NCBI RefSeq assembly: GCF_001186155.3
Contig: NZ_CP016540.2
Location: 2,768,001-2,832,000, forward strand
Length of the DNA stretch: 64,000 nt
Direction: 5' to 3'
DNA from: Planococcus versutus
GTDB taxonomy: Bacteria > Bacillota > Bacilli > Bacillales_A > Planococcaceae
Shown: positions 44,553-52,504 of the stretch, piece by piece
How positions within the stretch are numbered: the first letter of the stretch is position 1
How the letters are laid out: every line of letters starts with the position of its first letter
Notes under the pieces: model-generated
The model's input: only the letters and a program-made list of their open reading frames with translations
Database searches by the model: none
Told to the model about the DNA's origin: nothing
Made by a program: the position numbers and the translations under genes

Positions 44553-45440
44553 ATGAGTAAAGCTATGGGGTTCGTCAAAGAACTTGGTGGTGAATTTAAA
44601 AAAGATAAAGCGACAACTTTAGCAGCAGCACAAGCTTATTATTACTTACTAGCTATTGTTCCTTTGTTAATTTTGCTGTTGTCTATTTTGCCTTATCTTC
44701 AAATTGATCCAGATCGGGCGGTAAAGTTCATTGGTGACATTCTACCAGGAGAAGTAGCCAAAACATTTCAAGATACAATTGTCAGTGTTGTCACCACACC
44801 ATCAGGTGGTTTGTTGACTTTTGGTATATTGGGTACACTTTGGTCTGCTTCTAACGCGTTATCTGCTTTTATTAACGTCACAAACCAAGCTTACGGAATT
44901 GAAGAAACACGTTCGTTTATTAAATTAAAAGGAACAGCTATTGTGTTAACGCTAGCTATGCTCGTCGCTGTGATTGTTGCATTAGTTTTGCCGATTTTTG
45001 GTGGAACAATTATTGATTTTGCGAAATCATTCTTCAATCTTCCTGAGCAAACAGAAATTATTTTCCAAATTTTACGATGGGTTGTTTCGATTGCTGTTAT
45101 GAGCATAGTATTAGCCTTTATGTATAAATTTGCTCCAGATAAAAGTTTCCCATTCAAGCAAGTATTAATAGGAGCGATTACTGCAACGATTCTTTGGCAA
45201 GCCGTTTCGTTTGGCTTCTCAATTTACGTTTCGAACTTTGGGAGCTACTCTTCTACTTACGGAAGTCTTGGAGGTCTTATTGTATTAATGCTTTGGTTCT
45301 TCTTAACCGGTATAATTTTGGTTATCGGTGCTGAAATAAATGCCATTTTGCATCGACGCCGACTAGCAGCTTCACCTGAAGCCTTAGCAAAAGGTGAAGA
45401 ATCAATCGAAAATACCGAATCCTCTATGAACAAATACTAA
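44553..45440 (+). CDS. YihY/BrkB-family membrane protein
   Basis: A 295-residue multi-pass protein of the YihY/virulence-factor BrkB family. The typical N-terminal motif is AAQAYYYLLAIVPLLI, with GILGTLWSASNALSAFINVTNQAYGI in the centre and FSIYVSNFGSYSSTYGSLGGLI near residue 235. The last helix is followed by an acidic cytoplasmic tail. Transport function is presumed but not proven for the family. The start follows TGGAGGTTGTTAT. Confidence 0.9.
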   Translation: MSKAMGFVKELGGEFKKDKATTLAAAQAYYYLLAIVPLLILLLSILPYLQIDPDRAVKFIGDILPGEVAKTFQDTIVSVVTTPSGGLLTFGILGTLWSASNALSAFINVTNQAYGIEETRSFIKLKGTAIVLTLAMLVAVIVALVLPIFGGTIIDFAKSFFNLPEQTEIIFQILRWVVSIAVMSIVLAFMYKFAPDKSFPFKQVLIGAITATILWQAVSFGFSIYVSNFGSYSSTYGSLGGLIVLMLWFFLTGIILVIGAEINAILHRRRLAASPEALAKGEESIENTESSMNKY

Positions 45441-45480
45441 AAAAACCCCTTTTCACATAATTGTGAAAAGGGGTTTTTAG
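45441..45480 (+). terminator. Bidirectional terminator between the BrkB-type and dipeptidase genes
   Basis: AAAAAACCCCTTTTCACA and its complement form a long stem with A- and T-runs at the two ends. Confidence 0.88.
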
Positions 45481-45501
45481 AACATAAATACTTATCTGGA
45501 T

Positions 45502-46455
45502 TTAAACTCCGGGACGATGCTCCAAGAAATTCCGGTACATAAAGCCTTCGACTTCTGTTTCTGAATATTGTTTTTGCAAAGCATTGATCAAGTTTGGAAA
45601 CTCCGACGCGTTAGTAAGGTCTGTCACATATGACGAAATGCCATCAAAATCTGAACCTATCCCAATGTTGCGAATTCCACCAAGCGAGCAAAAATGATCA
45701 ACATGACGGATCAAATCTGAGATCGTCGCTGGTTCACTGTTGTTAGTAATAAATTGTGGACAAAACACTACATCAATCATGCCTCTATTTTTGAACATTG
45801 CTTGAATTTGCTCATCGTTTAAATTACGTGGATGATCGCAAAGTACTCGAGCGTTGGAATGACTAGCAATCGGGTATTTCGACAGCTCCATCACGTCCCA
45901 AAATCCGTTTAAAGACAAATGAGAAACATCTGTGAAAACATGGTATTCGTTATTAAGTTGAACTACTTCTTTTCCGAGTTTGGTTAAGCCTGCGCCCCTC
46001 GGATCTCCTACGCCATCCGCACAAAGGTTTGCGTTGTTCCACGTCAAACCAATTGATAAAACTCCTAAACGATACAAATGACGGAGTTTGGTTAAGTCAT
46101 TGCCAAATGCATCCGCACCCTCTAGGGTGAGCACCGCCCCAATTTCATCTCCTTGCAAAGCGTCTATGTCTTTCCAGTTTTTGATATGTTTTATTAACGG
46201 GTTTTTACCTAAAATCTCACTATAAAACAAATCGACTTGTTCTAACGCATGTTGCCATTTTTCATCAGATGGAAATTCGGGATGAATAAAAATAGCGAAA
46301 AACTGTACTTTCACACCTCCAGCTTGAAGTCGTTCAAAATTAGTGTCGAGCTCTGTTGAATGTCGAAAATCTAAAAGCTCTCCACCGAATAAGGTATTTC
46401 GTTTAGCCACCTGCAATTTCAATAAGGCATCACAATGTGTATCAAAAATTTTCAT
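45502..46455 (-). CDS. Membrane dipeptidase (peptidase M19)
   Basis: A 317-residue zinc dipeptidase of the renal dipeptidase family. Metal ligands: His7 and Asp9 (DTHCDALL), bridging Glu112 (LTLEGADAFG) and later His residues in FTDVSHLSLNGFWD and IASHSNARVL. No signal or GPI anchor is present, as usual in bacteria. It overlaps the upstream GATase gene by four bases (ATGA), so the two act together, probably in breakdown of gamma-glutamyl or other dipeptides (inference). Confidence 0.92.
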   Translation of the reverse strand: MKIFDTHCDALLKLQVAKRNTLFGGELLDFRHSTELDTNFERLQAGGVKVQFFAIFIHPEFPSDEKWQHALEQVDLFYSEILGKNPLIKHIKNWKDIDALQGDEIGAVLTLEGADAFGNDLTKLRHLYRLGVLSIGLTWNNANLCADGVGDPRGAGLTKLGKEVVQLNNEYHVFTDVSHLSLNGFWDVMELSKYPIASHSNARVLCDHPRNLNDEQIQAMFKNRGMIDVVFCPQFITNNSEPATISDLIRHVDHFCSLGGIRNIGIGSDFDGISSYVTDLTNASEFPNLINALQKQYSETEVEGFMYRNFLEHRPGV

Positions 46456-47174
46456 TTACCCGTCTCCTTTTCTCGACACGCTTTGATAAATCCAGCGAAA
46501 ATCCCCTTTGATGCTGCATCTTCTGCTATTGCCATATTTTCTGGATGCCATTGTACACCTAGCACGAAAGATTGTTGCCTACATTCTACCGCTTCTACAA
46601 TCCCGTCACTTGAAATGCCGCTAATGATGAGCGGAGCTGGCACAAGCCGATTCGCTTGGTGATGGCGACTGTTTACTTTTATACGGGTTGAATTTGTCAA
46701 ACGTTGCAATAGAGATCCTTCTGTTATGTCAACAAAGTGAGACGCATGAAAACGTGGCGCTTTTTGCTGATGTTGCAGTAAACTTCCTGAGGCTTGTGTC
46801 GGAATATCTTGATACATATCGCCACCAACCGCAATATTCAAAATTTGTGCACCTCGACAAACTCCTAAAATTGGTTTGTTTAAAGTCATTACTTTTTTAG
46901 CTAACGCTAATTCAAATGCATCACGAGAAGGAATGATTACACCTAAGTTCGGATGCGGTTCTTCATTAAACAAAGTCGGATCGACATCATAGCCTCCTGC
47001 TAAGAACAAACCATCAATTCGTTCGGCAATTCCAGCTATATCTTCTTCCGCTAAATGAGGTAGCATAATAGGCAAGCCACCTGCTGCTAAAATTGCTTGT
47101 GTATCGGCAAGTTCAATGCCATAATTGTCTCGCCCTAACTCTAGAGATGCGGTAATACCAATAACTGGTTTCAT
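46452..47174 (-). CDS. Class I GATase of the gamma-Glu-GABA hydrolase (PuuD) family
   Basis: A 240-residue glutamine-amidotransferase-fold hydrolase. Catalytic triad: Cys106 (GVCRGAQI), His210 and Glu212 (VQWHPENM). GLFLAGGYDVDP near residue 55 is typical of the PuuD family. PuuD cleaves gamma-glutamyl-GABA in putrescine breakdown, but no other Puu gene is nearby. The coupled dipeptidase points to a more general gamma-glutamyl or peptide salvage role. The start follows TTGGGAGGCATACATAA. Confidence 0.88.
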   Translation of the reverse strand: MKPVIGITASLELGRDNYGIELADTQAILAAGGLPIMLPHLAEEDIAGIAERIDGLFLAGGYDVDPTLFNEEPHPNLGVIIPSRDAFELALAKKVMTLNKPILGVCRGAQILNIAVGGDMYQDIPTQASGSLLQHQQKAPRFHASHFVDITEGSLLQRLTNSTRIKVNSRHHQANRLVPAPLIISGISSDGIVEAVECRQQSFVLGVQWHPENMAIAEDAASKGIFAGFIKACREKETGK

Positions 47175-47302
47175 TTATGTATGCCTCCCAAAGTTAAAAA
47201 CTGAATAAATTAAACATACAGATTTTTCGGATGAAATACTAGTATATCTAACAACTTCATAAAAAAAGAGCTGACTCCTTTTGTTTCTTATAAAAAATCA
47301 AA

Positions 47303-47339
47303 GAAAATCAGTAACACTTTTAAAGTGCTACTGATTTTC
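47303..47339 (-). terminator. Terminator of the 90-residue protein gene
   Basis: GAAAATCAGTAACACTTT and AAAGTGCTACTGATTTTC form a long imperfect stem. Confidence 0.75.
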
Positions 47340-47381
47340 CTCTATGTTCTATAAGTACTTCAACTTTAAGCTATCGAAATT

Positions 47382-47654
47382 TTAGCCACCAGGTTGAATT
47401 TCTGTCGTATAAATTAATTCACTGTCTACAAAAATACGGCATTTCATTCTTAAGCAACAAGCACCGACGGATACTTTAACATCTTTAAATTCACCGTCTT
47501 TGTTTTTTACTTTCCCAAATAGACGAGAAGTAAAATGAAGACCTATTTGTTCATCTTGCAAAACGCCATCCACAAATAGTTTTTCATTCGTCCATGTGTT
47601 TACAACACGAATTGTGTGCTCACCATATTTCACCATCCAAACGTCTTTCATCAT
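47382..47654 (-). CDS. Small protein of unknown function
   Basis: A 90-residue, mostly beta-strand-like protein (alternating hydrophobic residues) with three cysteines in ACCLRMKC. I recognise no family. Two adjacent ATG codons (47654, 47651) follow AGTAGGGGGCTAGT. It has its own terminator. No membrane segment or signal. Confidence 0.65.
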   Translation of the reverse strand: MMKDVWMVKYGEHTIRVVNTWTNEKLFVDGVLQDEQIGLHFTSRLFGKVKNKDGEFKDVKVSVGACCLRMKCRIFVDSELIYTTEIQPGG

Positions 47655-47829
47655 ACTAGCCCCCTACTCAAACTTTTGTTCATAGTATAACAGAAAGTAA
47701 CAAAACAACTACTGTGACAAAAAACCAAGACTCTATAAAGCTTTAAATATGTTAACAAACTATTGCTGTTACTAATTCCTTTTCGACTAAAGCTCTGACT
47801 TCTTTTCTGTTAAGCGCCGAAATCGGTAA

Positions 47830-48705
47830 CTAAACAACTGCCATCCTTTCTAAAACAGCAGTACGTTGGGGCATACCACCCTGCGCGCCGAACTTTTCAA
47901 CTGATAATGATGCAGCCGCATTTGCAAAACGCACAGCCCATTCAAATTCTTGTCCCTCTACTAAAGCTGTTGCGAATGCTCCATTAAACGTATCACCTGC
48001 TCCCGTTGTATCTACTACTTTGGCGGGAAAGCCTTTTACTGTCACATGCTTTTCGCCGTCATAAAACTGAGCACCCTTTTGTCCAAGTGTGATGACAAGT
48101 CGATTTGGGTATTTTTCTAACGCAGCTTCCCAATTTTTCCCGAACATTTCTTCTGCTTCAGTTTCATTGGGTGTTAAGTATGTACAAAAAGGCAACATCT
48201 CCACTCTAAACTCACTTGCAGGAGCTGGATTTAAAATGCTTGGCACCTTATTTTGATGACAAATTTCCAGAGTTCGTTGCACTACAGCAATCGGCATCTC
48301 TAATTGCATCACGACCAACTCACTGGTTACTAATTGGTCAGCCAATGCATCTATTTCCTCTGCTGTAACTTGGTGATTGGCTCCTGGTACGACAATGATG
48401 CGATTATCGCCTTCTGACAATAAAATATTGGCAATGCCACTCATGCCATCTGTTCGTTTAATCTGTCGAGTCGATACACTTTCGTTCTTTAGAGCTGCCA
48501 ACAGTTCTGTTCCGAATGCATCTTGTCCAACTGCGCCAATTATCTGTACATCACTTCCAAGTCTTGCAGCCGCAACCGCTTGATTGGCTCCTTTACCACC
48601 TGGAACTGTCTTATATAAATTACCTAGCGTTGTTTCACCTTGCTTTGGAAAATGATCTGTTTGAACAACCAAATCCATATTAATGCTGCCAACGACTGTT
48701 ATCAT
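47830..48705 (-). CDS. rbsK: Ribokinase
   Basis: Phosphorylates D-ribose to ribose-5-phosphate. The 291-residue PfkB-family kinase shows the GGKGANQAVAAARLG motif (residues 37-51) and DTTGAGDTFNGAF with catalytic base Asp238. The start overlaps the stop of a decayed LacI-type regulator (pseudogene 48702-48939) in an ATGA junction, as expected for rbsR-rbsK. The ribose transporter genes rbsDACB are absent downstream, so this is a reduced ribose locus. The start follows AAGGAGTGCATCAAA. Confidence 0.92.
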   Translation of the reverse strand: MITVVGSINMDLVVQTDHFPKQGETTLGNLYKTVPGGKGANQAVAAARLGSDVQIIGAVGQDAFGTELLAALKNESVSTRQIKRTDGMSGIANILLSEGDNRIIVVPGANHQVTAEEIDALADQLVTSELVVMQLEMPIAVVQRTLEICHQNKVPSILNPAPASEFRVEMLPFCTYLTPNETEAEEMFGKNWEAALEKYPNRLVITLGQKGAQFYDGEKHVTVKGFPAKVVDTTGAGDTFNGAFATALVEGQEFEWAVRFANAAASLSVEKFGAQGGMPQRTAVLERMAVV

Positions 48706-48939
48706 TTTGATGCACTCCTTATTATTCCACGAATGATTAGATTCACAGATGACTGGTAACGCTTGCTCAACATTTTTTTATAAATCAGCAAATTTGATAG
48801 CAAGGCATTTGCATCATGCGGTACACCTAGCTAGTTCGATGTAATAAGCTTCACTGACGTACGCTCTCACATTTAAGAATCTCAGAATTGCCCCTACTGA
48901 AACTCCCACTTTTTTTACACTCTTCTTTACAGAAGTCAT
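48702..48939 (-). pseudogene. Remnant of a LacI-family repressor gene (rbsR-like), internally deleted
   Basis: On the minus strand an intact ribosome binding site (GGAG) and ATG (48939) lead into 41 codons that fit the LacI-family HTH: VKKVGVSVGAILRFLNVRAYVSE matches the usual VAKKAGVSVATVSRVLN...YVSE. The frame then stops (TGA, 48814-48816). Shortly before rbsK another open stretch (reading SSVNLIIRGI) resembles a LacI C-terminus and ends in TGA overlapping the rbsK ATG. About 260 codons between are missing. Assignment as rbsR is inferred from the position before ribokinase. Confidence 0.65.
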
Positions 48940-48967
48940 ACAAAATAACTCCATTTTTCTTTCTACA

Positions 48968-48981
48968 TGTAATCGGTTACA
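48968..48981. promoter_or_regulatory. Perfect cre-type (CcpA) / LacI-family operator
   Basis: TGTAATCGGTTACA fits the consensus TGWAANCGNTNWCA at every position. It lies just downstream of the putative rbs promoter, a roadblock position. Whether CcpA, the lost RbsR, or both use it cannot be told. Confidence 0.65.
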
Positions 48982-48986
48982 GACAC

Positions 48987-49013
48987 TGTATATGGCAGTG
49001 AAGTTCTTGTCAA
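48987..49013 (-). promoter_or_regulatory. Putative promoter of the rbs locus
   Basis: On the minus strand TTGACA (49013-49008), 15 bases, TATACA (48992-48987). The -35 is perfect, the spacing short. It precedes the cre site and the rbsR remnant. Confidence 0.45.
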
Positions 49014-49077
49014 TGCGAATATTTTTTGTTTATTAGATAGATAACCCTCAAATTCGAAATGCACATTCTTCATATAA

Positions 49078-49102
49078 AAAACCCCCGCAAAATTACGAGG
49101 AT
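49078..49102 (-). terminator. Weak terminator of the dicarboxylate symporter gene
   Basis: On the minus strand CCTCG and CGGGG can form a short stem, followed by six Ts. Confidence 0.4.
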
Positions 49103-49110
49103 TCATATTG

Positions 49111-50355
49111 CTAAACATTTATTTTTTCCGTGCGCAAATCTCTTTTTTTCTCTGTCTCAGCTACATATACTGCGCATGCAGCATCACCTGAAATATTAAT
49201 AGCCGTTCGAGTCATATCCAATAAGCGATCAATCCCGATAACTAATCCAATACCAGCCGGCGGAAGTCCGACACTGCCTAATACCATCGCAAGCATGATC
49301 AAGCCGACACCTGGTACACCGGCAGTTCCAATACTCGCAAGTACGGCTGTCAGCACTACTGTTAGTAAATCCATCGTTGATAATTCAATACCATATGCTT
49401 GGGCGATAAACATCGTTGCAACCCCTTGCATAATCGCGGTCCCATCCATATTAATCGTCGCTCCTAGTGGTTGAACAAACGAACTGACTGATTTGGAGAC
49501 ACCCAGTTTTTCTTGTGCCACTTCCATTGAAATCGGCAGCGTTGCGGTACTGCTTGATGTACTAAAGCCGACACTCATCGCAGGAGCAAAATTTTTAAAA
49601 AACCAAACCGGGCTTTTTTTAGCTAAAAACTTAATCGTTCCTCCATATGTAAAAATCGCATGAATGAAAAGAGCAGCTACGATTACGAGCATGTATGAGC
49701 CCATGGCTTTCATAGCTGATAAGCCTTGAGACCCTACAGCTGTTGCGATCAAACCAAATGTACCATACGGAGCAAACTTCATCACAATACCAACTAAATA
49801 CATCATGACATCATTTCCTTGTTCAATTAACCTGACAAGTCCTTCTGTTTTCTCTCCCAGTGCAGTCAGTGCCAATCCAATAAACACAGCAAAGAATATA
49901 ATTTGCAACATATTGCCTTCGCCTAAAGCTGCAATCGGATTGATTGGAATCATATTTAACAAGGTATCGCCAACAGATGGTGCTTTTTCTGCTTCAAATT
50001 CTGCACTCGAGAGATCAAAATCACCCGCAAGTCCAGGTTGAATAACTGCTGCTAAAGATAAGCCGATTACTATTGCAATAGTCGTTGTTGCCAAAAAATA
50101 AGCAACTGTTTTAATTCCGATTCGTCCTAATTTAGCAGGATCACCAAGACCTGCTGTTCCAAGAATAATCGAAAATAATACTAGTGGAACAACGAGCATA
50201 TTTATCAAACTTAAAAATACTTGGCCAAGTGGCACAAATAAATAGCTATTTAATGCATCAAAATACCCGGGTATAAAGAGGTTTATCAGTAATCCAGCTA
50301 TCGCCCCCAAAACAAGTCCGGATAGTACTTTTACGGTTAATCCAGGTTTTTTCAT
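49111..50355 (-). CDS. Dicarboxylate/amino acid:cation symporter (DAACS family)
   Basis: A 414-residue membrane protein of the GltP/DctA/GltPh family with eight membrane segments and two hairpin loops. Family motifs: STSSSTATLPISME (serine-rich hairpin 1), TINMDGTAIMQGV (TM7, cation/substrate site) and GIPG-like GTAGVPGVGLIM followed by IDRLLDMTRTAINISGD (TM8). It most likely takes up glutamate, aspartate or C4-dicarboxylates with protons or sodium. Monocistronic by appearance. Confidence 0.92.
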   Translation of the reverse strand: MKKPGLTVKVLSGLVLGAIAGLLINLFIPGYFDALNSYLFVPLGQVFLSLINMLVVPLVLFSIILGTAGLGDPAKLGRIGIKTVAYFLATTTIAIVIGLSLAAVIQPGLAGDFDLSSAEFEAEKAPSVGDTLLNMIPINPIAALGEGNMLQIIFFAVFIGLALTALGEKTEGLVRLIEQGNDVMMYLVGIVMKFAPYGTFGLIATAVGSQGLSAMKAMGSYMLVIVAALFIHAIFTYGGTIKFLAKKSPVWFFKNFAPAMSVGFSTSSSTATLPISMEVAQEKLGVSKSVSSFVQPLGATINMDGTAIMQGVATMFIAQAYGIELSTMDLLTVVLTAVLASIGTAGVPGVGLIMLAMVLGSVGLPPAGIGLVIGIDRLLDMTRTAINISGDAACAVYVAETEKKRDLRTEKINV

Positions 50356-50478
50356 TTATTTCCCTCTTTTGTTTTTAGACGTAAAAACCATTTTAACGGA
50401 AAGTATGTCATTTCCACAACTTTTAACCCATTATCAGAATCCATAATTTTTACTTTTATAACTATTATTTTAAAATAC

Positions 50479-50519
50479 AAAAAACCTGTATAAATGAGGG
50501 TGCATTTACACAGGTTTTT
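50479..50519 (-). terminator. Terminator after the small rhodanese-like gene
   Basis: AAAAACCTGTATAAATG pairs imperfectly with CATTTACACAGGTTTTT, adjacent to the stop. Confidence 0.75.
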
Positions 50520-50520
50520 C

Positions 50521-50886
50521 TTAACAACATGCCGTATGCATCTTGTTTTTTTCGATTAAACTATAACTCGCTACTTCGAATCCTTTTTGATAAAGCAACC
50601 GTGCAGCTAGATTTTTTTCAACTTGATTTTCAGCAATCAAGTGAATTGGTTTTTTAGGTATTTCTTCATACCCTCTACTAAAATAAGAGATCGGCAGGTT
50701 AAAGGCATCGGCAACCGACTCTTTGTCGGATACATTATAAGCCCGCACATCGAGCAATGCATAGGAGCTGCCATCAATTTCTTCAAGTCGAGCCTGTTCA
50801 ACTCCATAAGCTGGAATATGTCGTTTATATGCGCTATAGGCAACCATTAAAATTGGCACCCCGATCAGCATTGCACTTGCAATCAT
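50521..50886 (-). CDS. Membrane-anchored rhodanese-like protein lacking the active-site cysteine
   Basis: A 121-residue protein: one N-terminal membrane helix (residues 2-20), then a rhodanese-like fold (YALLDVRAYNVSDKE, an analogue of the LDVRxxxEY motif). At the usual Cys position the sequence reads HLIAENQVEKN, so sulfurtransferase activity is not expected. It ends in a CC pair (120-121). It lies 53 bases downstream of the CstB-like gene on the same strand and probably shares its transcript. It may bind persulfide or act structurally. Confidence 0.7.
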   Translation of the reverse strand: MIASAMLIGVPILMVAYSAYKRHIPAYGVEQARLEEIDGSSYALLDVRAYNVSDKESVADAFNLPISYFSRGYEEIPKKPIHLIAENQVEKNLAARLLYQKGFEVASYSLIEKNKMHTACC

Positions 50887-50939
50887 GTCATTTCTCCTTT
50901 TACACCATAAATCAGCTTATGGCATTGTACATAGTGAAG

Positions 50940-52343
50940 TTAAATCGATAACTCTTTTTTCCATTTTGCGTAACCACCTGATAAGTTCACCGAATCATTA
51001 AAGCCGTTCGCTTTTAAAATACTTGTCGCAATAGCCGAACGTGCTCCTGACTGACATTGGACAATAAGTGTCTTATCTGTTGGAATTTCATCTAACCGTT
51101 TTTTCAACGTACCAATCATAATATGATTTGCTCCTTCAATATGACCTTCATCGTACTCAGTTTGGTTTCGTACATCCAGTACATTGGCTTCCCCAGCATC
51201 TATTCGTTTTTTCGCTTCTTCAGCAGATATACTTTGATACGAATCTAGTTCTTCTGTTTCTTCAATTAGCTTCGACACATCACTATAGCCAATCTCACCA
51301 TCAACGCCGATTGAATGCAAAACATTCACAACTTGGTCTAAAGACTCGGGATCTACTAGCAAATAAAGTGGCTTTTGATAATCTACAATCCATCCAGCCC
51401 AGTTAGCAAATGATTTGTTGAACGGAATATTGAGAGTGCCTGGAATATATCCATTTCCAAAAGAAGCAGAAGCGCGTAAATCAACAACTTGCTCTCCATT
51501 TGCAATTGATTTTTTCAGCTCATCTACCGATTTAATCTCTTGTGGTTGTGGCAAATCTTTTACTAACTCGACACCTGTTTTATTCACTGATTTCATCACA
51601 GCAAAATAAGCAGGTGGTTCTGGCTGTCCATCTAATAATTCTTTTTGGAATGCTTCAAGTTCATCGTATTGCAAGGCCCAGTTAAACATCTTTTCATACC
51701 CTACCGTAGTAGAAGGTACGGCGCCAAGTGCTTTACCACATGCACTCCCTGCACCATGTGCTGGCCATACTTGAAGGTAATCTGGTAATTGTTTAAAGCG
51801 TTCGAGTGATTTGAACATGTCTTTCGCTCCTGCTTTAGAAGTCCCTTCAACACCTGCTGCTTTTTCAAGCAAGTCTGGACGCCCTACATCTCCAACAAAA
51901 ACAAAATCTCCCGTGAACATCCCCATTGCTTTATCTGCTGAACCGCCACGGTCCGTTAATAAGAAGGAAATACTTTCAGGGGTGTGCCCTGGGGTGTGCA
52001 TTACTTCAAACACTAAATTCCCGATTTTAAACTGATCACCATCTTTTACTAACTGATGATGTAACTGATCAATATTTTGATATTTCCAGTCTGCGTCACC
52101 TTCGTCAGAAAGATACAGTTTAGCACCGAAACGATTTTCAAGTTCGCGTGAACCTGAAACAAAGTCAGCGTGAATATGTGTTTCAAGTGCTCCGACAATA
52201 TTCAAGTTTTCTTTTGCTGCAAGTTCTTCGTAAGCAGTAATGTTGCGCATTGGATCTACTACTACAGCTTCTCCTGTTACTTGGCATCCTACTACATAAG
52301 AAGCGTGCGCTAAATTTTCATCATAGAAATATCTTAATAACAT
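50940..52343 (-). CDS. cstB: CstB-like persulfide dioxygenase-rhodanese fusion
   Basis: Family role: clears hydrogen sulfide-derived persulfides to thiosulfate. The 467-residue protein has an N-terminal metallo-beta-lactamase persulfide dioxygenase domain (1-255; ligands His56, His58 in THIHAD, HTPGHT, FTGDFVFVGD). A cysteine-less pseudo-rhodanese follows (270-360) and then an active rhodanese (370-467) with Cys430 in VQCQSGARS. Additional cysteines Cys20 and Cys202 fall where the characterised S. aureus CstB has functional cysteines (from memory). A CstR-type operator precedes it. Confidence 0.82.
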   Translation of the reverse strand: MLLRYFYDENLAHASYVVGCQVTGEAVVVDPMRNITAYEELAAKENLNIVGALETHIHADFVSGSRELENRFGAKLYLSDEGDADWKYQNIDQLHHQLVKDGDQFKIGNLVFEVMHTPGHTPESISFLLTDRGGSADKAMGMFTGDFVFVGDVGRPDLLEKAAGVEGTSKAGAKDMFKSLERFKQLPDYLQVWPAHGAGSACGKALGAVPSTTVGYEKMFNWALQYDELEAFQKELLDGQPEPPAYFAVMKSVNKTGVELVKDLPQPQEIKSVDELKKSIANGEQVVDLRASASFGNGYIPGTLNIPFNKSFANWAGWIVDYQKPLYLLVDPESLDQVVNVLHSIGVDGEIGYSDVSKLIEETEELDSYQSISAEEAKKRIDAGEANVLDVRNQTEYDEGHIEGANHIMIGTLKKRLDEIPTDKTLIVQCQSGARSAIATSILKANGFNDSVNLSGGYAKWKKELSI

Positions 52344-52379
52344 ATAATCAGTCCCTTTCGCTCATTTACTTAAGATCAA

Positions 52380-52397
52380 TATACCACCGGGGGTATA
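52380..52397. promoter_or_regulatory. CstR/CsoR-type operator
   Basis: TATACCACCGGGGGTATA, two 9-base arms with 8 matches, of the ATACC...GGTAT class bound by CsoR-family repressors. It lies 37 bases before the CstB-like start. The CsoR-family repressor gene is not in the window. Confidence 0.7.
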
Positions 52398-52455
52398 TAA
52401 TGTAAAACATTTTGCTTAGATGTATTATTTGTAAACTCTTTTCTTTTGTTTACAC

Positions 52456-52504
52456 AAAAGCCCGGACTTAAACTTGAAAACAATGGGTTTAAGTCCGGGC
52501 TTTT
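52456..52504 (-). terminator. Terminator of the acyl-CoA operon
   Basis: AAAAGCCCGGACTTAAAC and GTTTAAGTCCGGGCTTTT form an 18-bp perfect stem overlapping the stop of the last gene. Confidence 0.88.

Noticed and set aside
47752..47829. 26 open codons in frame directly after the rbsK stop (LPISALNRKEVRALVEK...)
   Set aside because: Ribokinase already has its normal length and the extra peptide matches no rbs protein I know; probably chance.
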